Assembly (NCBI GenBank): GCA_910574865.1
Contig: CAJTDN010000003.1
Span: forward strand, 124,001-188,000
DNA: 64,000 bases
From: Lachnospiraceae bacterium
GTDB lineage: Bacteria; Bacillota; Clostridia; Lachnospirales; Lachnospiraceae
Reading direction: 5' to 3'
A program made the translations under genes and the position numbers. This document shows, one piece after another, positions 50,369 through 59,412 of this stretch. The notes below the pieces were generated by a model. The model had not been told where the DNA came from. It searched no databases and saw only the letters and a list, made by a program, of their open reading frames with translations. Within the stretch, counting starts at the first letter, position 1. The number at the start of each line of letters is the position of its first letter.

Positions 50369-50421
50369 TACCGTACGCTATCCGGTACGCATATGATAAT
50401 ATACCAACATGCCTGAGTCAA
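50369..50421 (-). promoter_or_regulatory. promoter and operator-like palindrome of the MATE gene
   Basis: Minus strand TTGACT (50416-50421), 17-base spacer, TATCAT (50393-50398). Just downstream lies TACCG-N9-CGGTA (50369-50387), with the embedded repeat GTACGC, a likely repressor site covering the start of transcription. Confidence 0.6.
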
Positions 50422-50437
50422 TGCTCTACAGAACAAC

Positions 50438-51493
50438 TCAAAAAAGAAACGGTATATTTCCCCCATATGGCTTGTTGCTGTCAAACATCGGTTCGCCGGA
50501 TGACGGCACGCTGCCGTCCTCAATTTTAAACACACAGCCGGTATTTGTACCGGACTTATATGCATTGCCGTCCTGGTCATACATTCCTTCATATCCCTGC
50601 ACGTCAAGGATATGGTTTAGCGCGTCATGTGAGCTTTCTCCCACCGCAAAATACGTGTCCCCCGCGCTGAGGATGTATCCCTTTGCCCCTTCCTGGTCGT
50701 AACTTGCCAGGAGATAACGGTCAACCGGCACGCTCACCGTCTCCGACTCTCCCGGAGCGATAACAGCCGTTTTCTCATATCCGACGAACTGAATCGCGCT
50801 TTTTTCCACCTCGTTCTTCTTTTCATACTCCCCGTACGGTGTCTGTGCATAAACGAGCACGGAACATTTTCCTTCCTTGTCACCCTGGTTTTCCACTTTC
50901 ACCTCCACCAGGTATTAATCCGTTTCCTCCTCAAACGTAACCTTCTCTATCGACTGGGCGAACGTCGTGTAGGACATTCCGAAGCCGAACGGGAAGCACA
51001 TTTCCTCGGCATAATTCCACCCACCGTTTGACCGGAACGTCCCCACCTCGGAATCGGCGTTTCCCTCTCCCATGACACAGTCGGCATAGCGCGTCTCATA
51101 ATACTTATAACCAATGTAAATGTTTTCCTGCTCCACCGTCACGTACTTCCTCTTCTCGTCCTTGATGATGCCGTCGTCATACATGGTGTCCACGTTCGAC
51201 CACGTCGGGGCGTTTCCCGCGCTATTCGCCATCGCCGGGGCGGAAAGGGATGAGGCCGCGAATGTGTCCGACAGCCTGCCCGACGGGTTCACCGTACCGT
51301 CCAGGATTTTTGCCACTCCCATGTAACCCGTGTTTCCCGGCGCGCCAATCCATAGGCATGCGAAAAATCCGACCGCGTCCTGAAACACGGAAACATGGAA
51401 CTCTTCACCCTTTTCCCCGGAATATCTTCTTATATAATCCTTTAACCTCCCCGCCGCCGCGGCATCGTCTTCCACGATAGACACCCTGATCAT
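50438..51493 (-). pseudogene. remnant: LytTR response-regulator N-terminus fused to part of a GH3 glycosidase
   Basis: ATG 51493 overlaps the pncC stop (ATGA). Residues 1-44 (MIRVSIVEDDAAAAGRLKDY onward) are the start of a response-regulator receiver with its acidic pair EDD. From ACLWIGAPGNTGYMGVAKILDG the sequence is a GH3 beta-glucosidase C-terminal region (NPSGRLSDTF, FPFGFGMSYTTF). A TAA at 50915-50917 interrupts it; the frame continues as YLVEVKVENQGDKEG, the fibronectin-like GH3 end domain, and stops early at 50438 without the usual C-terminus. At least one deletion, one nonsense change and one truncation are needed. Confidence 0.78.
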
Positions 51494-52104
51494 AAGCCCC
51501 GACCTTCCAGCATCTCCACCGCCAGCTTCAACGCCTCCGCCACCGTGCTCTCCCGGTTTTCACGGCGCGTCCCGCTAAATCGACACTCCTTCACTCGCGT
51601 TTCCCCGTCCACGAAGCATCCGACATAGACCAGTCCCACCGGCTTTTCCTCGCTTCCGCCGCCGGGTCCGGCGATGCCGGTCGCGCTCAACGCCACGTCC
51701 GCGCCTGCCGCGCGCGCCGCGCCTTCGGCCATCTCCCTGGCCGTCTGCCCGCTCACCGCCCCGAACTTTTCAAGCGTCCGCGCATCCACGCCGACTAACC
51801 TCTGCTTGGCCTCGTTCGAGTATGTCACGTAACCCTCGTTCAACACGTCCGACGCACCCGCCACGTTCACGATGGTTCCGGCAATCAGGCCGCCCGTGCA
51901 CGACTCCGCCGTCGTAACGGTCATGCCGCGCGCCGCCAAAAGCGCGACAAGACGTTCTTCCGCCGTATCCGTCCGCGCGTCTTTTCCACGGCCACCCGGC
52001 CCATCCATAACCGCGTTTTCCGTCCGCGCGTCCATGCCCACGACCGGATTTTTTACCGCCGCCTCCTGCGCGTCCGCGCGCCCGCACGCCCTTTCCCCAC
52101 TCAT
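51490..52104 (-). CDS. pncC: nicotinamide-nucleotide amidohydrolase (PncC/CinA C-terminal)
   Basis: 204 residues. Converts NMN to NaMN in the pyridine nucleotide cycle. The domain starts near residue 48: ERLVALLAARGMTVTTAESCTGGLIAGTIVNVAGASDVLNEGYVTYSNEAKQRLVGV, with catalytic Ser in ESCTGG, and ALSATGIAGPGGGSEEKPVGLVYVG. An unusual 47-residue N-terminal extension carries GMDARTENAV and KDARTDTAE, echoing GVDARTLEK within the domain. The early start is supported by GGGAGGCATGTGAG. It lies 1 base after pgsA. Confidence 0.92.
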   Translation of the reverse strand: MSGERACGRADAQEAAVKNPVVGMDARTENAVMDGPGGRGKDARTDTAEERLVALLAARGMTVTTAESCTGGLIAGTIVNVAGASDVLNEGYVTYSNEAKQRLVGVDARTLEKFGAVSGQTAREMAEGAARAAGADVALSATGIAGPGGGSEEKPVGLVYVGCFVDGETRVKECRFSGTRRENRESTVAEALKLAVEMLEGRGL

Positions 52105-52105
52105 C

Positions 52106-52648
52106 TCACATGCCTCCCTGGGTCAGCACCTGCTTGTTTTTCATGACATAATCCGCCAGCGAAATAATGGTCAGCGCGAGCGACACCCAGATTAAAATAT
52201 TTTCCACCCAGACGAACACGCCGCCAAAATCCAAAATCAATACAATCGTCATCGCCATCTGGAACACGGTCTTGAATTTCCCCCAGTAACTGGCCGCGAT
52301 CACGATGCCGCTGTCGGAAGCCACCAGCCGGAAACCGCTGATAATGAACTCCCGCGCGATAATGATAATGACAATCCATGCCGACAGTTTCCCCATCTCA
52401 ATCAGACAAATCATGGCCGAGCACACCAAGAGCTTGTCCGCCAGCGGATCCATGAACTTGCCAAAATTGGTCACCAGATTATTCTTGCGGGCAATCTGCC
52501 CGTCCAAAAAATCCGTGAAGCTCGCCACACAAAACAGCACGAGGGCAATCCATTTGTTGGCCGCCCCGCCCACGTCCGTCAACATGAAAAACACGAAGAA
52601 CGGCACCATCACCACCCGCAACACGGTCAATTTATTCGGTAAATTCAT
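52106..52648 (-). CDS. pgsA: CDP-diacylglycerol-glycerol-3-phosphate 3-phosphatidyltransferase
   Basis: 180 residues, membrane enzyme making phosphatidylglycerol phosphate. The CDP-alcohol transferase motif D-G-x2-A-R-x8-G-x3-D-x3-D is complete at residues 49-71 (LDGQIARKNNLVTNFGKFMDPLADK). Several membrane segments. ATG 52648 follows AGGAGGATTAAGTG; GTG 52651 is adjacent. Overlaps the rimO stop by 17 bases. Confidence 0.96.
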   Translation of the reverse strand: MNLPNKLTVLRVVMVPFFVFFMLTDVGGAANKWIALVLFCVASFTDFLDGQIARKNNLVTNFGKFMDPLADKLLVCSAMICLIEMGKLSAWIVIIIIAREFIISGFRLVASDSGIVIAASYWGKFKTVFQMAMTIVLILDFGGVFVWVENILIWVSLALTIISLADYVMKNKQVLTQGGM

Positions 52649-53969
52649 CACTTAATCCTCCTATCAGGTCATACTCCTGCGCACCCGTCACGGTCACGTT
52701 CGCGAAATCCCCCGTCGTGAGCACTTCTTCCGTCTCCACGAAAATCAGCCCGTCCACGCCCGGCGCGTCCCGGTACGTCCGCCCGACATACGCCGGCTCG
52801 TCCGGAAGCTTCCCCTCAATCATCACGGGCAGTTTCCGCCCGACCATCGCCTCCGCCTGCTCGAACGCGATGTCCTGCTGCAGCTCCATCAGTTCCGCCT
52901 GGCGTTCCTCCTTCACTTCCTCGTCGATTTGCCCCGGCAGCTCCGCCGCCGGCGTGTCCTCCTCCGGTGAGTAGGTGAACACCCCCAGCCGGTCGAACTC
53001 CATCTCGTCCACGAAATCCATGAGTTCCTCGTGCTGCTCATCGGTCTCCCCCGGAAAACCGGTAATCAGCGTCGTACGCAGGCAAATGTCGGGAATTTCC
53101 CGCCTCAGCCTGGTAATGACATCAACCAGCTCCCGCTTCGTCGTCCGCCGCCCCATCCTCTTTAAAATCTCATCCGAGGCGTGCTGTATCGGCAAGTCCA
53201 GGTAATGGCAGACCTTCGGCTCCTCCTTCATCACCGCGATAAGCTCGTCCGTGATTTCCTCCGGATAGCAATAAAGAAGGCGGATCCACCGCAAGCCACT
53301 GATTTTACACAGCCTCCGCAAAAGCTCGGGAAGCCGCTTCCCTCCATATATGTCAATCCCGTAAAGCGTCGTCTCCTGGGCGACCAGAATCAGTTCCTTC
53401 ACGCCCTGCGCCGCCAACTCTTCCGCCTCCGCAAGCAGCTCCTCCATCGGCACGCTGCGGTACGGCCCGCGTATTTTGGGGATGATGCAATACGTGCAGT
53501 GCCGGTCGCACCCTTCCGCGATTTTCAAATACGCGTAATGCCCGCCGGTCGTCACCTGCCGTTTCGCCCCCACCCGGGGCAGTGCCTTCAAATCCTCCAT
53601 CCAAAGCTGCCGCTTTCCTTCCAACGCCGCCTCGATTGCCTCCACGATTTTGTCATGGGCGGTCGTGCCAAGTACCACGTCAACCTCGGGAATCTCCTTT
53701 TGGATTTCCTCCCGATAACGCTCGGCCAGACAGCCCGTCACAATCAGCGCCTTCGCCCGCCCGTTCTTTTTGTACTCCGCCATCTCCAGGATGTTGTCCA
53801 CGCTCTCCTGCTTGGCGTCATGGATAAAACAACACGTGTTGATGACAATGACATCCGCCTGTTCCTCGTCGTCCGTCACCTCGTATCCCTTGGATACCAG
53901 CAGGCCCAGCATCTTCTCGCTGTCCACGAGGTTCTTGTCACACCCCAATGAAATAAACAATATATTCAT
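52632..53969 (-). CDS. rimO: ribosomal protein S12 methylthiotransferase RimO
   Basis: 445 residues. Adds a methylthio group to the conserved Asp of ribosomal protein S12. UPF0004 domain with Cys10, Cys46 and Cys80; radical SAM domain with C154-x3-C158-x2-C161 (GCDRHCTYC); C-terminal TRAM domain from about residue 375. MNILFISLGCDKNLVDSEKM distinguishes RimO from MiaB. ATG 53969 follows GGGAGAAGGTT. Confidence 0.97.
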   Translation of the reverse strand: MNILFISLGCDKNLVDSEKMLGLLVSKGYEVTDDEEQADVIVINTCCFIHDAKQESVDNILEMAEYKKNGRAKALIVTGCLAERYREEIQKEIPEVDVVLGTTAHDKIVEAIEAALEGKRQLWMEDLKALPRVGAKRQVTTGGHYAYLKIAEGCDRHCTYCIIPKIRGPYRSVPMEELLAEAEELAAQGVKELILVAQETTLYGIDIYGGKRLPELLRRLCKISGLRWIRLLYCYPEEITDELIAVMKEEPKVCHYLDLPIQHASDEILKRMGRRTTKRELVDVITRLRREIPDICLRTTLITGFPGETDEQHEELMDFVDEMEFDRLGVFTYSPEEDTPAAELPGQIDEEVKEERQAELMELQQDIAFEQAEAMVGRKLPVMIEGKLPDEPAYVGRTYRDAPGVDGLIFVETEEVLTTGDFANVTVTGAQEYDLIGGLSDEFTE

Positions 53970-54144
53970 AACCTTCTCCCAAAAAGGCAGATACCGCCAA
54001 CGGCACCTGCCCCATACCTGAAACGGCGCCACGTCCTATGGCCGCCCCATCTGCAAACACGCCAGAAACGATTCCAAGTCCCACGCGGCCGCCACGCCTG
54101 CCAGCGCGAATCCAAATGGCCTTGCCGTCCTCTTTCCGGCCAGT
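53970..54144. other. 175-base gap between rpoZ and rimO
   Basis: No gene, no clear terminator. GC-rich with several GGC/GCC segments. rimO may be transcribed from rpoZ. Confidence 0.4.
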
Positions 54145-54462
54145 CTACGCCTCTTGTGCTTCTTCCAGTTCGTCAAATTCATCAAACTCCACTTCTTCCG
54201 TCGTCTCCTCCTCCGAAAGCTCCTCCGACGCGTTCTCGGCCAAAATCTGGAACTTTCCCCCGTTCAGCTCGCTGATGGCCGTTGACAACGGCTTCGCGTT
54301 GGCCTTGGCGTTGACCAGCGGCATCTGCCCGTCAATCAGCTGCCTCGCCCGCTTGGACGTCGCCAGCACGATAGAATAACGGCTGTTGACCACCTTGGTC
54401 TCTCCCTCCTCCACGTCCTTGTTCACCACGCTCATCAAATCCGTATACGATGGATGTAACAT
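54145..54462 (-). CDS. rpoZ: RNA polymerase omega subunit
   Basis: 105 residues from MLHPSYTDLMSVVNKDVEEGETKVVNSRYSIVLATSKRARQLIDG, the omega core; PLSTAISELNGGKFQI completes it. The C-terminal 30 residues are almost wholly acidic (SEEETTEEVEFDEFDELEEAQEA). Start chosen at ATG 54462, 9 bases from AGGAGA; an ATG at 54471 touches that site. In the usual gmk-rpoZ order. Confidence 0.95.
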   Translation of the reverse strand: MLHPSYTDLMSVVNKDVEEGETKVVNSRYSIVLATSKRARQLIDGQMPLVNAKANAKPLSTAISELNGGKFQILAENASEELSEEETTEEVEFDEFDELEEAQEA

Positions 54463-54571
54463 AATACTCATTCTCCTTTCAAAATTCCTTGGTCATGTCC
54501 GCCACCCGTTCCGGCAACAGACTATTTTCAACTTTTCCGTCCTCCTCGTCATCCTGGCACCGGGCAATTCC

Positions 54572-55195
54572 TTATAATTCTTCCAACTCCCTCTTGATGT
54601 CAGAAATAAATGCCGCGCAACGTGCGCAACGCCGGTGCTCCCCGCAAATAATCGCGTGCACCTGTTCCACGCAAGCGTCAAGATTATCATTGACCACCAG
54701 ATAATCATACCGGCTCATCCCTTCGGCCTCCTCGGCCGCCCTCTGAAGCCTCGACTCAATCACGTCCCGGGTTTCCGTCCCCCGGCCGACCAGCCGTCGT
54801 TCCAGCTCCGCCGCGCTCGGCGGCGTGACGAACAGAAGCAACGTGTCGGGGAACTTCTCCTTTACCTTCAAAGCCCCCTGAATCTCAATCTCCAGAATCA
54901 CGTCCTTGCCGGCCGCGAGCTGCCTCTCCACGTAATCGCGCGGCGTGCCATAATAATGCTCCACGTACCTGGCGTACTCGATTAACTCGTCATTCGCGAT
55001 TTTGTCTTCAAATTCCTCGGTACTGATGAAGAAGTACTCCCTTCCGTCCTCCTCGCCCGGCCTCGGCTTCCTCGTCGTCGCCGAAATGGACAAGGCATAA
55101 CGTTCCTCGTATTTCGCGAGCAGCGCCTTCATCAGCGTACCCTTGCCAGCCCCGGAAAAACCGGACACCACGATAAGAATCCCTCTTGTATCCAT
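54572..55195 (-). CDS. gmk: guanylate kinase
   Basis: 207 residues. Phosphorylates GMP to GDP. P-loop GFSGAGKGT at residues 12-20, GMP-binding SISATTRKPRPGEEDGREYFFIS, and the lid YYGTPRDYVERQL. The C-terminus has an added CGEHRRCARCAAF with three Cys, which could bind a metal; this is not typical of the family. ATG 55195 follows GTGAGGTGCGC. Confidence 0.96.
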   Translation of the reverse strand: MDTRGILIVVSGFSGAGKGTLMKALLAKYEERYALSISATTRKPRPGEEDGREYFFISTEEFEDKIANDELIEYARYVEHYYGTPRDYVERQLAAGKDVILEIEIQGALKVKEKFPDTLLLFVTPPSAAELERRLVGRGTETRDVIESRLQRAAEEAEGMSRYDYLVVNDNLDACVEQVHAIICGEHRRCARCAAFISDIKRELEEL

Positions 55196-55220
55196 GCGCA
55201 CCTCACTTACTATCCGAGTC

Positions 55221-55406
55221 CTTTTCACGGGTAACCGACCCACAAGCCGCGAAATCGTACGCCTTTGGCGTACGTCGCCCTCTACAAGGGTTCTTATTTC
55301 TCGCTTGGGGGCGGTTACCCCTTTCGGGGTATTAGGAATAAGAGACTTGGCATTTTGCAAGCAAGCTTGCAATGCCAACTTTCTTGTTCCCTATACCCGT
55401 GAAAAG
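55221..55406. repeat. 186-bp multi-hairpin palindromic block between gmk and yicC
   Basis: Outer arms CTTTTCACGGGTA (55221-55233) and TACCCGTGAAAAG (55394-55406) are perfect complements. Inside, in order: CGTACGCC-TTT-GGCGTACG (55256-55274); TCTTATT/AATAAGA (55292-55298 with 55337-55343) enclosing TACCCC-TTTC-GGGGTA (55316-55331); and TTGGCATT..GCAAGC-AA-GCTTGC..AATGCCAA (55347-55378). No coding sequence. The 216-base gap holds nothing else. Confidence 0.78.
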
Positions 55407-55411
55407 TAACT

Positions 55412-56290
55412 TTATTCTATGTTTTGTATCTGTTCCCGTATCTTCTCAATCTCCGTCTTCAGCCCGATGGCGTGGCCTGACACCTCCAGGTCGTTGGCCT
55501 TGGACAATATCGTGTTCGCCTCCCGGTTCATCTCCTGCGCGATAAAGTCCAGCTTGCGCCCGACGCCTTCTTTTTCATCCAGCGTGTCCCGCATGTGGCC
55601 GATGTGACTTTTCAGGCGGACGATTTCCTCGTCCGTACAAATCTTGTCGGCATACAGCACGATTTCCGCCGCCATACGGCCCTCCTCGATTTGGGAATCC
55701 TCCACAAGCTCCTTTACCTTCTCCATAAGCCTCGCGCGGTACTCCGTCAAAATGTCCGGGGAGCGTGTCTCAATCTTCGCGACCAGTTCTTCCATCAGGG
55801 AAAGCTTTTCCAAAATGTCCTTCTTCAGGTTTTCCCCTTCCGCCGCCCGCGTCTCGGAAAAACGCTCAAACGCGCCCTCCAGCGCATTTTTCAGACCGTT
55901 CCAAAGTTCTTCCTCATCCTCGCCCTGCTCTTCCATGGTCAGGACCTCCGGACACCTGGCCAGGGTGGAAACCCTGATGTCGTACTCAATCTCGAACTCC
56001 TGCTTCATCTGCCCGAAGCACTTCATGTACTCCCTCGCCAGGACTTCATTATACTTCAGGGACAGCTGGTTTTGCGACAAATCCTCGTAACTGATGAAAA
56101 TGTCCACCTTCCCGCGGCTTGCATACTGCTTCAACAACGTCCGCACCGCCGTCTCGTAAAAATTGAACTTCTTCGGCATGCGGACGCTCACGTCCAGGTA
56201 ACGGTGGTTGACCCCTTTCACCTCCACCGTGAACTTCCTGTCACCGCTTGAAAACTCATACCTGCCAAAACCCGTCATGCTTTTCATCAT
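55412..56290 (-). CDS. yicC: YicC/YloC family endoribonuclease
   Basis: 292 residues. The family start MKSMTGFGRYEF is present, with VKGVNHRYLDVSVRMPK and a conserved end DEKEGVGRKLDFIAQEMNREANTILSKANDLEVSGHAIGLKTEIEKIREQIQNIE. Members are hexameric RNases involved in sRNA/mRNA turnover. Normally followed by remA and gmk in Firmicutes; here the block of hairpins is in between. Confidence 0.95.
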   Translation of the reverse strand: MMKSMTGFGRYEFSSGDRKFTVEVKGVNHRYLDVSVRMPKKFNFYETAVRTLLKQYASRGKVDIFISYEDLSQNQLSLKYNEVLAREYMKCFGQMKQEFEIEYDIRVSTLARCPEVLTMEEQGEDEEELWNGLKNALEGAFERFSETRAAEGENLKKDILEKLSLMEELVAKIETRSPDILTEYRARLMEKVKELVEDSQIEEGRMAAEIVLYADKICTDEEIVRLKSHIGHMRDTLDEKEGVGRKLDFIAQEMNREANTILSKANDLEVSGHAIGLKTEIEKIREQIQNIE

Positions 56291-56466
56291 GCCATATCAT
56301 CCTTCGACTTCCTTGTTATAATGCCATTTGTAAATCCACGGTTCGTGCTATCCACGATACCACCTTAACCCGCGACCCTCGCGGTTCGCCAGTCCATTAT
56401 ACTACTAAATCTTACCATCGGTCAACCTATTTTCGCAATCAGGCAAATTTCATTGTTCCTTCCTTG

Positions 56467-56495
56467 TTCCATTCACGGTTGAAATGTTGTATAAT
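56467..56495 (+). promoter_or_regulatory. promoter of the TetR gene (TTCCAT-17-TATAAT)
   Basis: TTCCAT (56467-56472), 17 bases, TATAAT (56490-56495). The same -35, spacing and much of the spacer (GAAATGTT) recur before the AAA-like gene at 61212-61240. A hairpin CAGCCC-CGTGCC-GGGCTG (56506-56523) follows, then a second TATAAT at 56534-56539. Confidence 0.55.
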
Positions 56496-56631
56496 GGTTA
56501 CTGTCCAGCCCCGTGCCGGGCTGAATTGTAATGTATAATGGGGACACACGACAAACCGGTTTTGCTTGTCATATGTACGGCGCAGGTTTCTTGTACGATT
56601 ACATACATGTTTGAAAAGGAGTTCGATACAA

Positions 56632-57168
56632 ATGGATTTAAGAGAAAAAAAGACGATACGTGACATTCAAGACGCTTTTTTACAACTGCGTGCCCGCAAG
56701 CCGTTGGAACGCATCACGGTCAGGGAACTGGTGGAACTTGCGGAAATCGGCAAGTCCACGTTTTACCTGCACTACAAAGATATCTACGACTTGTGTGACC
56801 AGATGCAAAAAGAAGTGATACAAAACATTTTCGCCGACATTCCGCGATATGACGTGTTTTTCACCGATACCACGTTATTTTCCCGTGAAATGTTCCAGTC
56901 CTTCATCAATCACAGCGCGGTTACGGACATCTTGTTTTCCGGCCGACAATATTATGTCCTTGCGCACTATATAGAACAAGGTATGCGGGAATACTTTTTC
57001 CGGGACTATCCCGAATTGGAGGGGAACATGGAATTTAACATATGGCTCTCCCTCGTCGTCCACGGGGGTTTTTCCGCTTACGTGGAGAACCATGAAGCAT
57101 TCGGGGACGAGGACACGATTCAACTCATCTCTTCAAAGATATCAAAAATCCCCCTTCCCCATTTGTAA
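56632..57168 (+). CDS. TetR family transcriptional regulator
   Basis: 178 residues. N-terminal helix-turn-helix: KKTIRDIQDAFLQLRARKPLERITVRELVELAEIGKSTFYLHYKDIYDLCDQM, residues 6-58, the standard TetR pattern. The C-terminal ligand domain is of the type with TTLFSREMFQSFINHSAVTDILFSGRQYYVLAHYIEQG. ATG 56632 follows AAAAGGAGTTCGATACAA. Regulated genes are unknown; the closest are the solute-binding protein (convergent) and the MATE exporters. Confidence 0.88.
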   Translation: MDLREKKTIRDIQDAFLQLRARKPLERITVRELVELAEIGKSTFYLHYKDIYDLCDQMQKEVIQNIFADIPRYDVFFTDTTLFSREMFQSFINHSAVTDILFSGRQYYVLAHYIEQGMREYFFRDYPELEGNMEFNIWLSLVVHGGFSAYVENHEAFGDEDTIQLISSKISKIPLPHL

Positions 57169-57266
57169 TGGCGGGAGCATTTCCTCCCACCATCTCGTCC
57201 ATATTTTTTCCGCGTTCACGATACTTCCCCGTTCCACCATGAGAAGTTTTCAATCTGGCTCCCTGC

Positions 57267-59228
57267 TCAATTTCCCCTGGCCGTATTTGCCAAATCCACA
57301 TATTTCTGGAGCAGGGAAACCGCCGTGTCCGTGTCGATTCCTTCAAAGCCTTTTACGTAATCCTCCCAGCTCAGCGTTCCCTTGATAACATCCGGCACGT
57401 TCTGAGACTGATAATCCGTGCATAACGTGCCAATCTTATTATACTGTTCCGATTCCTCCACGTTAAGCAGGCTGCTGTAATCCAACACGTTCCCCGTGTT
57501 CAAATATCTTGTCCACTGTTCAAAGGCCTTGGCCACCACCATCGGATTTCCCCGGTCGAACGTACAATACTCCCCATTACTTGTCAGCTTAAGCCCGGTA
57601 TCCATCGTCTGCCCCAGCAACGCCTCCATAATCGTGTCGGAAGACGAGAACGTTGTTTTCACCACGGGCTTTCCGTTTTCATCCACGGATTCCGTATAAG
57701 CGGTATCAAACTCATAATCCGCAAAAATATCAGGATCAAGCTTCACGGACTTATATTGTTCGCTGTTCAGGCCAAACCGGATAAGCTTCGCCCCTTCCAG
57801 CGTGTAGGTCCAGTCAAAATATGTAAACAACGCTTCCAAATCTTTCCCTTCCGCCTTTTCCGTGATGCCGACCGGGGCGCCCTTCCTGCTGTTCTGGTAC
57901 AACGCGTCCGGTTCTTTGTACATCTGCTCTTCGTCCCCGTACATGTCATTAATCGGAAGCGGCGCGCCCATCACGTACGCGTCTTTCTGATCCTCCTCGT
58001 TCTGGCAGGACATGCGCAGCGACGTTCCCAAATTACTCACGAGGCCGCACCACATGCCGACCTTCCCCTGGTTGACATTGGCCGAATCAATCTGGAAAAA
58101 CATGTCGCTGGCGTGTGTGTTGAAATTCTGGTCAAGCCATCCCTTCTCATACCAGACTTGCATGCATTCCAAATAGGTCTTGAAATTCTCGGAAACACCG
58201 TCATAAGAGACTTCGCCATCTTTCACATAGAAAGAACCCGTGCCACCACCAAAGGAAGATGTGACGTCTCCCAACGAGCTGTATCCATAATACTGGATGG
58301 AAAATCCATAGGCGCCGCTGTCATCCGCCCATCCCCGTTCGGCAATCGCCTTGTCAAACGCCGCAAACATCCATTCCCAGTCACTGATAGTAAGCGGGTC
58401 GGACGTGCCGCTCGGGAAAATCACGTTGTCCTCATAATCCTCTGACGGGTCATCGCCCTCGCTTGACGTAAAAGCGGTCACCTCGTTCTTCTTCCATCCT
58501 TCCAGGTTGTCCTCCTTTACCGCCTTTTCAAGCGGGGTCACGGCCGGATGTCCGTTCTCCTTCACGTAATCGCTCTCCCAGTCCCAGACATATTCGGTCG
58601 GCTCTGCATATTTCACAATCCAGTCCCGGCGGTAGCACGTTCCCTCCCACGGGTCTTCCACGCCGTCCACGAACGGGTAAATCGCATAATAATGCGCGTT
58701 TCCCTCGTCATCCGCCACCTGAACCAGAGGCTTCAGCTCCGGGTTGGCATCAAGAAACGCCATGTAATTCGGCATGTATTTTTCCACGTATTCTGTAATA
58801 TCCATCAGGACGCCGTTTTCAAACATGGCCTGCGGGCTTTCCGAAGAATATACAAGCGTTATGATTTCCGGATATTCTCCCGTCCCAATCATCGTATTAA
58901 AGTTATCCACCTCCGAGCCGGCAATCGGGGCCAAAAATGAAAACTTCAGCTTTCTCCCGTTCTCTTCCGTCCCAAGACCGCCGTTTTCAACGTCCCAATA
59001 CTGCTGGTTCAAAAACTGCGCGACCGAATTGTCCTCGAACTTTTCATAAAATTCCCCGCTGCCACTGCCAATCCACCATGTGAAATCGGCATTCTTTCCG
59101 GCGTCGCCGGAGCCGCCGACATCCTTACCATCCCCGGAATCCCCCTTGCCGCATCCCGCGACCAGGGTAAGCGCCATCGCGGCCACGAGTCCCACGGATA
59201 ACATCCGCTTTACCACTTTGTTTTTCAT
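57267..59228 (-). CDS. extracellular solute-binding lipoprotein (ABC importer type)
   Basis: 653 residues. Signal peptide with lipobox LVAGC, lipidated Cys26, then a Gly/Asp-rich linker. The mature part resembles large carbohydrate-binding proteins of family 1 found in Lachnospiraceae (LipO-like): FTWWIGSGSGEFYEKFEDNSV, EYPEIITLVYSSESPQAMFENGVLMDITEYVEKYMPNYMAFL, GTCYRRDWIVKYAEP. No permease or ATPase gene is near, so it is an orphan. AAAAGGAGGCAGTTTT precedes the ATG. Confidence 0.92.
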   Translation of the reverse strand: MKNKVVKRMLSVGLVAAMALTLVAGCGKGDSGDGKDVGGSGDAGKNADFTWWIGSGSGEFYEKFEDNSVAQFLNQQYWDVENGGLGTEENGRKLKFSFLAPIAGSEVDNFNTMIGTGEYPEIITLVYSSESPQAMFENGVLMDITEYVEKYMPNYMAFLDANPELKPLVQVADDEGNAHYYAIYPFVDGVEDPWEGTCYRRDWIVKYAEPTEYVWDWESDYVKENGHPAVTPLEKAVKEDNLEGWKKNEVTAFTSSEGDDPSEDYEDNVIFPSGTSDPLTISDWEWMFAAFDKAIAERGWADDSGAYGFSIQYYGYSSLGDVTSSFGGGTGSFYVKDGEVSYDGVSENFKTYLECMQVWYEKGWLDQNFNTHASDMFFQIDSANVNQGKVGMWCGLVSNLGTSLRMSCQNEEDQKDAYVMGAPLPINDMYGDEEQMYKEPDALYQNSRKGAPVGITEKAEGKDLEALFTYFDWTYTLEGAKLIRFGLNSEQYKSVKLDPDIFADYEFDTAYTESVDENGKPVVKTTFSSSDTIMEALLGQTMDTGLKLTSNGEYCTFDRGNPMVVAKAFEQWTRYLNTGNVLDYSSLLNVEESEQYNKIGTLCTDYQSQNVPDVIKGTLSWEDYVKGFEGIDTDTAVSLLQKYVDLANTARGN

Positions 59229-59412
59229 AAAACTGCCTCCTTTTTATATACGGAAAAACGCGCCTCCCCATGCTTGTACACGGCCGACGCGTCCCGCATT
59301 TGATAACAAAAATTTTAGCAGATTTCATTTTAAAAGCGTAGAATCTATTTTGTCGAATCTTCCATTAATGGACACATTGGCAAAATCGGCCATAAATCAA
59401 TGTCGTAATACG
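59229..59412 (-). promoter_or_regulatory. upstream region of solute-binding protein with palindrome
   Basis: 184 bases. Perfect 12-bp palindrome TCCATTAATGGA at 59361-59372, operator-like. TTCGAC about 59350 is a possible -35 with A/T-rich -10 sequence near 59325. No gene is seen. Confidence 0.4.

Noticed and set aside
53181-53951. Long + strand open frame opposite rimO
   Set aside because: Antisense shadow; rimO has all catalytic motifs on the minus strand.
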